A DNA stretch of 64,000 nucleotides from assembly GCA_003250355.1 (NCBI GenBank), contig QKGS01000007.1:62001-126000 (forward strand), read 5' to 3'. Of the stretch, positions 36,538 to 44,802 are shown piece after piece. How positions within the stretch are numbered: the stretch's first letter is position 1; the number at the start of each line of letters is the position of its first letter. The notes below the pieces were generated by a model. The model did not search any database. It was not told the DNA's origin and was given only the letters and a program-made list of their open reading frames with translations. The position numbers and the translations under genes are program-made. This DNA is from Bacteroidota bacterium (lineage in GTDB: Bacteria > Bacteroidota > Bacteroidia > Bacteroidales > SZUA-534).

Positions 36538-37539
36538 ATGGGAATTTTATTAGCAATTACAGCAGGTATAATGTTGGGCTTTTGGGCAATGCCTGAGAAA
36601 TATATTAAGAACTATGCTTTTGAAAATGCATGGGGACTTTGTTACGTATTTATGTTATGGTTAATACCGGGAATTGTAGCATTTTCAATGATTACCAATT
36701 TTGGTGGAGTGTTATCAGATGTAGGTACGCCGGTTTTACTAAAAATGTTAATTCCGGGTTTCCTTTGGGGAGTAGGAATGATGCTATGGGGTAAGGCTAT
36801 AAACTACATTGGTATGTCGCTAGGGTTCTCTATTTTTATTGGAACTATAATTGTAGTTGGGTCATTATTACCTTGGGTGTTATCAGGAGTTCCGGAAACA
36901 GGTAAAGCACCAATTTTAATTGGTATAGCAGTTATTTTAGCAGGTATTGTGTTCAATGGACGCGCAGGAATTCTTCGTTCGGCATCAGAAGGAGGCAGTA
37001 GTGCTGCCGGGTCATCAATGCTTACTGGTATTATTATAGCAGTTGTTGGCGGTATACTTTGTACAGGGTTTAATGTTGCATTAGAGATTACTGCAAATGG
37101 TCAGGCTGCAAAGAATATTATAGGCGAAATGGTTGTGAAAAATGGAAACGATGCTTGGTTGGCATCTGTTGCATCAATGTTTATTGTATATGTTTCCGGT
37201 GGTGTTTTTGTAGTGCCTTATTTCTTAGTTATGTTATCTAAAAAGAAATTATGGGGAGGTTTTAAAGTTGCAGAAGCAGGCAAAAATATATCAATGACAG
37301 GCTTAATGGCAGCATTAAACTTTGCAGCATCTATTGTATTTGCTTATTCATCATTCGTATTAGGTAAAGAAGGAGGTTCTGTTGGATACGCTATTTTCAA
37401 CACTCTTTCAGTTGTAACCGCTGTTACTGCCGGAGTACTTACTAAAGAATGGGCAGGAGCTTCAAAAGCATCAAAAACATCGTTATACATAGGTATAGCC
37501 GCAATGGTTGGTGGCGTTATGGTTATTGCATTTGCATAA
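36538..37539 (+). CDS. RhaT-family sugar:H+ symporter (DMT superfamily)
   Basis: A 333-residue protein with about ten hydrophobic helices, starting LLAITAGIMLGFWAMPEKYI and matching the L-rhamnose-proton symporter family in length and in the pattern of conserved tryptophans (KMLIPGFLWGVGMMLWGKAI). Tightly linked to galM and ended by a strong terminator. In this context the likely cargo is a free 6-deoxy or anhydro sugar such as 3,6-anhydro-L-galactose rather than L-rhamnose, since no rhaA, rhaB or rhaD is near. That is inference from neighbours. Confidence 0.82.
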   Translation: MGILLAITAGIMLGFWAMPEKYIKNYAFENAWGLCYVFMLWLIPGIVAFSMITNFGGVLSDVGTPVLLKMLIPGFLWGVGMMLWGKAINYIGMSLGFSIFIGTIIVVGSLLPWVLSGVPETGKAPILIGIAVILAGIVFNGRAGILRSASEGGSSAAGSSMLTGIIIAVVGGILCTGFNVALEITANGQAAKNIIGEMVVKNGNDAWLASVASMFIVYVSGGVFVVPYFLVMLSKKKLWGGFKVAEAGKNISMTGLMAALNFAASIVFAYSSFVLGKEGGSVGYAIFNTLSVVTAVTAGVLTKEWAGASKASKTSLYIGIAAMVGGVMVIAFA

Positions 37540-37932
37540 TTATTATACAAGGCTTTTTGCCCTATGCATATTTAAGTGTTTTTCTATAAGAATGTTTCAT
37601 ATATATTAAAGTTAGATATATAAGAGGCTGCTTCAAAAGCAATTTGGAGACAGCCTCTTTTTTTTGTAGATATTTTGTAAGTCAGCATAGTAATATATTG
37701 GTAATTTTATATCTTTGACATCCAATTTAGATACGTTTTAATTGTTTGTATTTAGGCTTTTAAACTGTTGATTAAATGCATATTTTGAAGTAGAGTTCTT
37801 GTGATAAGAAGATAAACAATTAACGTTAAAACAGTTAAACAAAAACAGTAATTCATTAGTTTAATTTGCATCGAGGGTTTTTGAGGAAATTCCCGATATG
37901 AATTTTTTAAATTATATACATATTTATATAAA
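37540..37932. other. 393-base intergenic region between permease and alcohol dehydrogenase
   Basis: No gene was found. It holds a strong terminator (37622-37667) and, on the plus strand, a TATCTTTG (37710-37717) that matches a -7 element but has no good -33 partner. If used, it gives the dehydrogenase gene a leader of about 215 bases. No riboswitch was recognised. Confidence 0.5.
37622..37667 (+). terminator. Rho-independent terminator after the sugar permease
   Basis: AAGAGGCTG (37622-37630) pairs with CAGCCTCTT (37651-37659), followed by at least six further T. Confidence 0.85.
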
Positions 37933-38949
37933 ATGAAAGCAGCTTATTATAAAGAAAAAGGAAAATTTGAAGTAGGAGAAAGTGAAATAATCGCTCCTAA
38001 AGAAGGTCAAGTGCGTTTAAATGTTGCATACTGTGGAGTATGTGGTAGCGATGTTCACATTTATCACGGCGTTATGGATGCTCGTGTTAAAGCACCTCAG
38101 GTTATTGGTCACGAAGCTTCGGCTACAGTTGCTGAGGTGGGGCCCGGTGTTACTAACGTAAAGCCTGGCGACAGAGTAGTAATTCGTCCGTTACATTTCG
38201 GAGCACCTCACTCTTTCGATAATGGTTATACCCACGTAGGTAAAAACCTTAAATTTATTGGTATTGATAGTTCAGGAGCTTTTCAGGGAAGCTGGACAGT
38301 ACCATCGTATACACTGCACAAAATTCCGGATTCACTTTCATTAAAGCACGGTGCTTTAATTGAGCCTTTAGCAGTAGCATGTCACGATGTGAGCGTAGGT
38401 CGTGTAAAAGCAGGTGAAAACGCTGTAGTTATTGGTGGTGGTCCTATTGGTGTTCTTATTGCTTTTGTATTACGTGAAAAAGGTGCAAACGTAATTATTT
38501 CAGAAGTTAATGAAACTCGTTTAGCTATGCTTAAAGAGTTCGGTTTCCAAACAATTAACCCGATTAAAGAAGATTTAGTAGCCAGAGTAAGCGAGCTTAC
38601 AAACGAAACTATGGCTCACGTTGCTTTTGAAGTATCGGGTTCTCAACCAGGCGTTGATGCAATGACTAAAGTTCTTAATGTACGTGGTCGTATTGTAATG
38701 GTTGCTATCCACGGTGGCGAGCCTAAAAAAGTTGACTTATTCAAATTCTTCTGGCAAGAAATAGAGCTTTTAGGTGCTCGTTTGTACGAAGAGAAAGATT
38801 TCGAAGAAGCAATTAAACTAGCTTCATCAGGTAATATTCCTTTAGATGCTATTATTACTAAAGAAGATTCTTTGGAGAATATTCAGGGAGTATTTGAAGA
38901 AATAGACAGAAATCCAATAGGAATGAAATACTTAATTAACTGTCAGTAA
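37933..38949 (+). CDS. Zinc-type medium-chain alcohol dehydrogenase (candidate L-KDGal 5-dehydrogenase)
   Basis: A 338-residue medium-chain dehydrogenase. Catalytic-zinc ligands are C37 (CGVCGSD), H60/E61 (IGHEA) and E144 (IEPLAVACH); the nucleotide site is VVIGGGPIGVLIA (168-173). The usual four-cysteine structural-zinc loop is absent: the segment after RVVIRP reads LHFGAPHSFDNGYTHVGK. It resembles sugar-acid dehydrogenases such as L-galactonate 5-dehydrogenase and sorbitol dehydrogenase. In the known AHG route 2-keto-3-deoxy-L-galactonate is oxidised at C5, and this enzyme is the best candidate here. The assignment depends on the neighbouring aldehyde dehydrogenase and cycloisomerase. Confidence 0.8.
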   Translation: MKAAYYKEKGKFEVGESEIIAPKEGQVRLNVAYCGVCGSDVHIYHGVMDARVKAPQVIGHEASATVAEVGPGVTNVKPGDRVVIRPLHFGAPHSFDNGYTHVGKNLKFIGIDSSGAFQGSWTVPSYTLHKIPDSLSLKHGALIEPLAVACHDVSVGRVKAGENAVVIGGGPIGVLIAFVLREKGANVIISEVNETRLAMLKEFGFQTINPIKEDLVARVSELTNETMAHVAFEVSGSQPGVDAMTKVLNVRGRIVMVAIHGGEPKKVDLFKFFWQEIELLGARLYEEKDFEEAIKLASSGNIPLDAIITKEDSLENIQGVFEEIDRNPIGMKYLINCQ

Positions 38950-38965
38950 TAAGTATAAAATATTT

Positions 38966-39008
38966 GAAATCACTCATTAACATTATTAATGGGTGATTTC
39001 TTTATTAT
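38966..39008 (+). terminator. Rho-independent terminator after the alcohol dehydrogenase
   Basis: A 15-bp stem with one G-U pair (38966-38980 with 38986-39000) around a 5-base loop, followed by a T-rich stretch. Confidence 0.8.
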
Positions 39009-39168
39009 TATAAATGCATATTCTGCATTATGAAAAAACAGTTTTCAGGAAAATTTGTTACAGGTAATACAGGGTGTTAGTATAATTTAGTGATAAAATC
39101 CTTTAAACTTTAATACTTCATGTGTTGGGTTTGGGTATAATATATTGAAAAATCAAACCTTAAAGAAA

Positions 39169-40623
39169 ATGAAATCAGAATTAAAATTTGATCAGTTTAT
39201 AAATGGCGAATGGGTAAAATCAGAAGGTGGTAAACTTCTTGAAGTAATAAACCCATCAACCGAAGAAATAGTTGGATATTGCATTGATGGCAGTATCGAA
39301 GATGCAGAAAAAGCATTACAAGCAGCCGAAGCTGCTCAAAAGGAGTGGAAAAGAATTCCGGCTCATACCCGTGGCGATTATCTTCGCCGTTTTTCAAATG
39401 AAATAAAGGCAAATCGCGATTTTCTTGCAAAACTACTAGTGCAAGAACAAGGCAAATTGCTTAAAGTAGCATATGGCGAAGTAGATGCAACTTGTACTTT
39501 TTTAGAATATGCTACAGAGTGGGCTCACCACATAGAAGGCGACATAGTGCCTTCCGACAATAAAGATGAACATATTTATATACATAAAATACCTAAAGGT
39601 GTTGTTGTTGCTATTACAGCATGGAACTTTCCTTTAGCACTAGCAGGTCGGAAAATAGGTCCGGCTCTAATAGGAGGTAATACAATTGTAGTAAAACCAC
39701 CATTTGAAACACCATTATCAACACTTGCATTGGGCGATTTAGCCAATAAGGCCGGTATACCTAAAGGGGTACTAAATATTGTAACCGGCGATGGGCCAAA
39801 CTTTGGCAACTATTTAGTAAAAAACCCTATAACTAAAATGGTTACAATGACCGGGAGTACCCCAACCGGACAGGCAATAGCACGTTCTGCGGCCGATAAT
39901 TTAGCCAATGTGCAGCTTGAACTGGGAGGAAAAGCACCTTTTATTGTTTTTGACGATGCTGATATTGATAAAGCCGTTGATGCTGCTTTACATTCACGTT
40001 TCGATAACTGCGGACAGGTTTGTACTTGTAACGAGCGATTGTATTTACAGGAAAGTATTTACGACGTATTTATGAGTAAATTCATGGAAAAAGTAAAAGC
40101 ATTCAAAGTAGGCGACCCTATGAATGCCGATACCGATATGGGTCCCAAAGTAAATGCCCGTGAAGCAGAACATATGTACAAAATTGTAGAACAAGCAGTG
40201 GCAGAAGGTGCAACACTTGCTTATGGAGGCAAAAAACCGGAAGGAAAGCAATTCGAGAAAGGATATTGGTTTATGCCTACAGTACTTACAGATGTTACAC
40301 AAAATATGAAAGTAGTACATGAAGAAACCTTTGGACCAATATTACCTGTGTTAAAGTTTAAAGACTTTGAGCAAGCTGTGGAGTTTGCCAATGATTCAGA
40401 ATTTGGTCTTGCTGCAATGGTATTTACCAACGATATGAAAAAAATTCTACGCCTAAATCTTGAACTTGAGTTTGGTGAAATTTATATTAATCGCGGCCAT
40501 GGAGAACAACACCAAGGATTTCACAATGGATATAAACTAAGCGGAAGTGGTGGCGAGGATGGTAAATATGGATTTGAGCAATATTTGGAAAAGAAAACAT
40601 TTTATGTGAACTTTAGTTCATAA
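39169..40623 (+). CDS. Aldehyde dehydrogenase (candidate 3,6-anhydro-L-galactose dehydrogenase)
   Basis: 484 residues from the ATG at 39169; a TTG eight codons upstream is less likely. NAD(P)-dependent aldehyde dehydrogenase with N153 (AWNFP), K176, E251 (LELGGK) and the nucleophile C285 (GQVCT). Overall it is like lactaldehyde/glycolaldehyde dehydrogenase AldA. The AHG dehydrogenase that oxidises the sugar aldehyde to 3,6-anhydro-L-galactonate belongs to this group. The next gene begins 32 bases later and looks like the enzyme acting on that product, supporting the assignment. Lactaldehyde oxidation, as in fucose or rhamnose use, is the main alternative. Confidence 0.85.
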   Translation: MKSELKFDQFINGEWVKSEGGKLLEVINPSTEEIVGYCIDGSIEDAEKALQAAEAAQKEWKRIPAHTRGDYLRRFSNEIKANRDFLAKLLVQEQGKLLKVAYGEVDATCTFLEYATEWAHHIEGDIVPSDNKDEHIYIHKIPKGVVVAITAWNFPLALAGRKIGPALIGGNTIVVKPPFETPLSTLALGDLANKAGIPKGVLNIVTGDGPNFGNYLVKNPITKMVTMTGSTPTGQAIARSAADNLANVQLELGGKAPFIVFDDADIDKAVDAALHSRFDNCGQVCTCNERLYLQESIYDVFMSKFMEKVKAFKVGDPMNADTDMGPKVNAREAEHMYKIVEQAVAEGATLAYGGKKPEGKQFEKGYWFMPTVLTDVTQNMKVVHEETFGPILPVLKFKDFEQAVEFANDSEFGLAAMVFTNDMKKILRLNLELEFGEIYINRGHGEQHQGFHNGYKLSGSGGEDGKYGFEQYLEKKTFYVNFSS

Positions 40624-40655
40624 ACATCAAATAATAATTAATAAACTTACTAGCA

Positions 40656-41747
40656 ATGAGCAAAATAGCTAAAGTAGAATCGAAATTGTTTAAAGTGCCT
40701 CTGGCTGAGGTTTTAAGCGATGCAAAACATGGTGATCACTTTCATTTTGAATTAATTACCACAACCATAACTTTAGAAGATGGTTCTCAAGGAACCGGAT
40801 ATACATATACCGGAGGTAAAGGTGGTCATGCAATTAAAGCAATGGTTGATTACGATCTTGCACCTGCTTTAATTGGTATGGATGGTACCGATATTGATGG
40901 TATATACGATTTTATGGAGTGGCATATTCACTATGTAGGTCGCGGAGGTATTGCTTCTTTTGCTATTTCTACGGTTGATATTGCTTTGTGGGATATTAAA
41001 GGTAAGCGCGAAGGTTTGCCTCTTTGGAAAATGGCAGGTGGTGCAAGCAACAAGTGTAAAGCTTATTGTGGTGGTATCGACTTAATGTTCCCGCTCGAAA
41101 AGCTTTTGTCGAACATTAAAGGTTATCTTGACAATGGCTTCAATGCAGTAAAAATAAAAATAGGTCGTGAGAATATGGACGAAGATATTGAGCGAATCAA
41201 AGCTGTTCGTGAATTTATTGGTCCCGATGTTACTTTCATGGTCGATGCTAATTACAGTATGTCGGTAGAGCAAGCAATTGAATGTGCTAATCGTTTTAAA
41301 CCTTACAATATTTATTGGTTTGAAGAGCCAACTATCCCTGATAATTACAAAGGATATGCAAAAATTGCCGATGCTACCGGTGTTCCTTTAGCAATGGGTG
41401 AAAACCTTCACACTATTCACGAGTTTGAGTATGCAATGGAAGATTCTAAATTGTCGTTTGCACAACCCGATGCTTCAAACTGTGGTGGTGTAACCGGTTG
41501 GTTAAAAGCCTCAAAACTAGTGGGTAAAAATAATATCCCAGTTTGTTCGCATGGTATGCAGGAACTACATGTTAGTTTGGTTTCATCGCAGGCTCATGCA
41601 GGTTGGATAGAAGTTCACAGCTTCCCTATTGATGAATATACAAAACGCCCATTGGTTGTTGAAAACCATATGGCTATTGCTCCCGATACCCCGGGTGTTG
41701 GTGTTGAGTTCGATTGGAATAAACTTGCTCCGTATTTAGATAAATAA
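40656..41747 (+). CDS. Enolase-superfamily protein, probable 3,6-anhydro-L-galactonate cycloisomerase
   Basis: 363 residues. Mandelate-racemase subgroup of the enolase superfamily: K166 and K168 (AVKIKIG), metal ligands D197 (VDAN), E223 (WFEEP) and E249 (GEN), and base H299 (CSHGMQE). The N-terminal lid [18 protein letters not shown] and the [13 protein letters not shown] loop match what I remember of the Vibrio 3,6-anhydro-L-galactonate cycloisomerase, which opens the anhydro ring to give 2-keto-3-deoxy-L-galactonate. The gene follows the candidate AHG dehydrogenase by 32 bases and is closed by a terminator. L-fuconate or other sugar-acid dehydratases share the fold, so an alignment is needed to fix specificity. 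Confidence 0.82.
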   Translation: MSKIAKVESKLFKVPLAEVLSDAKHGDHFHFELITTTITLEDGSQGTGYTYTGGKGGHAIKAMVDYDLAPALIGMDGTDIDGIYDFMEWHIHYVGRGGIASFAISTVDIALWDIKGKREGLPLWKMAGGASNKCKAYCGGIDLMFPLEKLLSNIKGYLDNGFNAVKIKIGRENMDEDIERIKAVREFIGPDVTFMVDANYSMSVEQAIECANRFKPYNIYWFEEPTIPDNYKGYAKIADATGVPLAMGENLHTIHEFEYAMEDSKLSFAQPDASNCGGVTGWLKASKLVGKNNIPVCSHGMQELHVSLVSSQAHAGWIEVHSFPIDEYTKRPLVVENHMAIAPDTPGVGVEFDWNKLAPYLDK

Positions 41748-41761
41748 TATTTTCACATATG

Positions 41762-41795
41762 AAGAGGCTGCAAAAAAAGCAGTCTCTTTTTTTAT
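41762..41795 (+). terminator. Rho-independent terminator after the cycloisomerase gene
   Basis: AAGAGGCTGC and GCAGTCTCTT form a 10-bp stem with one G-U pair and a 7-base A loop, followed by T7. Confidence 0.85.
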
Positions 41796-41876
41796 ATGTT
41801 TATTGGCAAATACAGGTAAAAGCCAGGCAATAAGATAAAAAACTAAAAATGATTTTTACACTATGAAATAAATTAG

Positions 41877-43628
41877 CTATCTCAATATTTTCCGAACAAA
41901 AGCTACTGTAAAGTACGACATAAGAAATACCCCAACAAACCCTTCAATGTTGGAAAGCCAGCGTACTGCTCCCAAAGGATAAAAGTCGCCATATCCAATT
42001 GTAAGAAATGTAATACCTGAATGATAAAAACTACGTCCTACAACACCTATAAGGTCGTGTTCATTACCTATTCCGGAAACAATGCCACCGGTGTTGGTAG
42101 CCAATGCAACAATATAAAATAAGCTAAACGCAACATAAGCCACTATCATAGATACTAACACTCGCATAGGATCGGTTGCGTAAAGCCCGGCGTAATCGAA
42201 AACCAGCTTTTGAAATATATAATTTGGCAAACCTTTTATTTTTTTACTCAGATTTCCATTTTTAACTCTTTCCAATTCTGCTTTTAATTCAAATCGCTTA
42301 AAAAGTACGTATGCTTTATCTTCATGGTCGTACTGACCTGCATTGTTGAAATTTTCTTTAAGTAATCTGAATTGTTCTGCTTTTTCCGATAATGTTGTTG
42401 AGGTTTGAGAGCAAACCATTTGTTCTATCTTATTGTTAAACCAATCGCAATAAATTATTCCTAGCAAACGCATACCTGCTAAGTTCAACCCATTAAGTTT
42501 AATATCAAAATTGTATGGTTTCAAATCGACAATGTCGCGAATAATAGTGTCGGACAAATCGAGATTATTGCACGAAGCCAACCTTAGGTCAAGATAAGAG
42601 TTGAACTGTGAACCATCGAGCGAAAGAGTTTTAATGTTTGATTCGTGAAATGAAATACTGCCTTCGCCCCAAACTGCATGTTGCATATTTAGATTAACAT
42701 TTTCAAATTCAAGTATTTCAAAATTCTTAGTACCATTCCCAAACTCAGTTCTTTTGAATGTTACTTTGCCATCGGCTCCTGCTGCTTCAAAATTTATATT
42801 TCCATTTCCAAAAATAGCTCGGTTAAAATTCAACTTGCCATTGCCAAATTCAACTTTTCTAAAATCGGTTTCGCCATTATTGAAATTAGTTCGTTCAAAC
42901 GATATGTCGCCGTGATTAAATTTTGAATAGTAAAAACTGGTTATCCCTTCTCCAAAATCGGCTACTTTAAATGAAACATTTCCGGAGTTAAAATTTGTAT
43001 TTATAAATGAAATATCTCCTCCGCCAAAGTCAACATTAACAAATGAAATGTCACCCTCGCCAAAATCGGTGTATTGAAATGTTTTTTTTCCGTTATAAAA
43101 AATTGAATTTTTGAACGATACATCGCCGGTACCAAATACGGTATTTGAGAAATCGGTTTCATGAGAACGGACAAGCAAATAACTAAAATTAACCCCACCA
43201 ATACCATATGAACCATTGGTAAAATTAAGATTGCCATGCGCAAAATGGGCATTTTCAAAATTCACATCGCCCTGTTCAATTTTTAAGTACGAAAAATCGT
43301 TGTAATAGTGAGCATCGAAAAAAGCATATTGAGCATCTATGCCTTCGAGCATTACATAATCGTGTTTATGCATTAACCGGAGTCGACGATATGCTGTTAG
43401 TGAAAAATTTTTTATATAACATTTAGGAATCTCCAGATAGTTGTTGGTTTCCAACTTGTCGTAAATAGCTTCTGTGGGCATATACCCATAATCTTCGGTA
43501 TGAAGTCGCTTGTTTCGCTCATTGAAAAAAGTTATTACTGCGGTATATGGATATTCAATTGTGGCAGAATAAACATATTGCTTATTAACTATTTCTACTT
43601 CAAACCTAAAATAATGCGACGGTATCAT
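41877..43628 (-). CDS. K+-channel-like protein with a solenoid of 12-residue repeats
   Basis: 583 residues. After an N-terminal region of about 115 residues comes a run of roughly 17 repeats of 12 residues (about 117-330) with the pattern F-G-x-G-x-I-S-F-x-x-x-x (for example FGGGDISFINTN and FNHGDISFERTN), suggesting a right-handed beta-helix related to pentapeptide repeats. A less regular solenoid continues to about 395, then a charged helical linker. The C-terminal pore has helices at about 488-512 and 560-579 and the selectivity filter TIGYGD (543-548). The filter is that of a potassium channel; the solenoid is probably a cytoplasmic sensing or binding domain. The gene is monocistronic and convergent with the AHG cluster. 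Confidence 0.8.
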   Translation of the reverse strand: MIPSHYFRFEVEIVNKQYVYSATIEYPYTAVITFFNERNKRLHTEDYGYMPTEAIYDKLETNNYLEIPKCYIKNFSLTAYRRLRLMHKHDYVMLEGIDAQYAFFDAHYYNDFSYLKIEQGDVNFENAHFAHGNLNFTNGSYGIGGVNFSYLLVRSHETDFSNTVFGTGDVSFKNSIFYNGKKTFQYTDFGEGDISFVNVDFGGGDISFINTNFNSGNVSFKVADFGEGITSFYYSKFNHGDISFERTNFNNGETDFRKVEFGNGKLNFNRAIFGNGNINFEAAGADGKVTFKRTEFGNGTKNFEILEFENVNLNMQHAVWGEGSISFHESNIKTLSLDGSQFNSYLDLRLASCNNLDLSDTIIRDIVDLKPYNFDIKLNGLNLAGMRLLGIIYCDWFNNKIEQMVCSQTSTTLSEKAEQFRLLKENFNNAGQYDHEDKAYVLFKRFELKAELERVKNGNLSKKIKGLPNYIFQKLVFDYAGLYATDPMRVLVSMIVAYVAFSLFYIVALATNTGGIVSGIGNEHDLIGVVGRSFYHSGITFLTIGYGDFYPLGAVRWLSNIEGFVGVFLMSYFTVAFVRKILR

Positions 43629-43737
43629 AATTATTTATTGTAGCGTAATTATTAATATGCAAGATAAAAAGATTTGAGTAAATGATATAATATATAGTTG
43701 AAACCTATTTTCTGATAAATATTATTGATGAGCTTTA

Positions 43738-43769
43738 TTCGTTTTAAATAAGAAACTGATATAAATTTG
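43738..43769 (+). promoter_or_regulatory. Probable promoter of the SOD gene
   Basis: TAAATTTG (43762-43769) matches TAnnTTTG. TTCG lies 20 bases upstream as a weak -33. The leader would be about 90 bases. Confidence 0.45.
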
Positions 43770-43865
43770 TATTAAACAACATAAGAAATAAGTAAACATA
43801 AAACATAAAATGTTGTTAAAATTGTAGTGAAGCAAGAATAATAATAATTTATAAAACAATAAAAA

Positions 43866-44441
43866 ATGGCTTTTGAATTACCAAAACTGGCTTATGCATT
43901 AGATGCTTTAGAGCCTCATATTAGCAAAACAACATTAGAATATCATTACGGCAAGCATCATCAGGCATATGTTACAAACTTGAATAATTTAGTACCTGGC
44001 ACGCCGTTTGAAAATGCCGATTTAGAAACAATAGTTAAAGAAGCAAAGGGTGGAATATTCAATAACGGAGCCCAAATATGGAATCATACCTTTTACTTCA
44101 CTTCGTTTTCTCCCAATGGTGCCAGAGTACCTCAAGGAGAACTGGCAAAAGCTATTGATGCTGAATATGGTTCATTTGAACAGTTTAAAGAGCTTTTTAC
44201 TAAGGCCGGTGCAACATTGTTTGGCTCAGGTTGGGTATGGCTTGTTAAAAACAAATCGGGGAAGCTTGAAATAATTCAGGAGGAAAATGCAGGTAACCCA
44301 CTAACCAATGGATTGACACCAATAATGACTTGCGATGTTTGGGAACATGCATATTATTTAGATACCCAAAATAAAAGACCGGAGTATTTGAAAAATTTCT
44401 GGGAAGTTTTAGACTGGAATATTATTGGACAACGATTCTAA
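43866..44441 (+). CDS. sodB: Superoxide dismutase, Fe type
   Basis: 191 residues, cytoplasmic. The metal ligands are in YHYGKHHQAYV, NHTFYF and DVWEHAYYLD. The glutamine in FNNGAQIWNH is at the position that marks iron-type enzymes (manganese enzymes carry a Gly/His variant elsewhere); a cambialistic enzyme remains possible, as in Bacteroides and Porphyromonas. It converts superoxide to O2 and H2O2. Monocistronic, with a following terminator. Confidence 0.95.
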   Translation: MAFELPKLAYALDALEPHISKTTLEYHYGKHHQAYVTNLNNLVPGTPFENADLETIVKEAKGGIFNNGAQIWNHTFYFTSFSPNGARVPQGELAKAIDAEYGSFEQFKELFTKAGATLFGSGWVWLVKNKSGKLEIIQEENAGNPLTNGLTPIMTCDVWEHAYYLDTQNKRPEYLKNFWEVLDWNIIGQRF

Positions 44442-44487
44442 TTCAATAAAGTATTATACCTTAAAACCGAAAATACCATTAAAGCAA

Positions 44488-44522
44488 AAAGGCTGTCAAT
44501 TAATTTTGGCAGCCTTTATTTT
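44488..44522 (+). terminator. Rho-independent terminator after sodB
   Basis: AAAGGCTG (44488-44495) pairs with CAGCCTTT (44510-44517); a short T-rich tail follows. Confidence 0.8.
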
Positions 44523-44587
44523 GTTCATAAATTCATTGGTACTACTTCACTTATAGTGGAAAATATTTAATTTATGATTCGGTTTTT

Positions 44588-44615
44588 AGTCTAAAGTCTT
44601 CAGTAGGCAGTTTGC
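44588..44615 (+). repeat. Imperfect heptad array, RGT-N4 register
   Basis: AGT occurs at 44588, 44595, 44602 and 44609, exactly seven bases apart, with varying four-base fillers (CTAA, CTTC, AGGC, TTGC). Confidence 0.65.
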
Positions 44616-44628
44616 ATAACTCTGTTTT

Positions 44629-44660
44629 ACTGAAGATTGCTGACTGTGGACTGCCGACTT
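44629..44660 (-). repeat. Imperfect heptad array, inverted relative to 44588-44615
   Basis: ACT occurs at 44629, 44643, 44650 and 44657, with a degenerate ATT at 44636. Read on the minus strand the register is again AGT-N4. TCTTCAGTA in the first array pairs with TACTGAAGA here, so the pair could fold into a long imperfect hairpin. Confidence 0.6.
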
Positions 44661-44789
44661 AATTTAAGTAAAGAATATAAATACATATAAGTTTACCCAA
44701 CTACAATGGTAGTAGAACCGATTTTTTAGCTTTCAGTATGTAAATACCCCATCCATCTATTAAATGTCGCAACCTGTATCCAAAAACAC

Positions 44790-44797
44790 TATCTTTG
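44790..44797 (+). promoter_or_regulatory. -7 element giving a near-leaderless transcript
   Basis: TATCTTTG ends five bases before the ATG at 44803, so transcription would start at or very near the start codon. No convincing -33 element is present. Confidence 0.45.
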
Positions 44798-44802
44798 TAC
44801 TT

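Larger units (their letters stand above)
44442..44802. other. 361-base intergenic region with terminator, heptad arrays and promoter
   Basis: No gene was found. In order it holds the sodB terminator (44488-44522), two inverted arrays of imperfect 7-bp repeats (44588-44615 and 44629-44660) and a TATCTTTG -7 element (44790-44797) directly ahead of the next gene. Confidence 0.6.
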
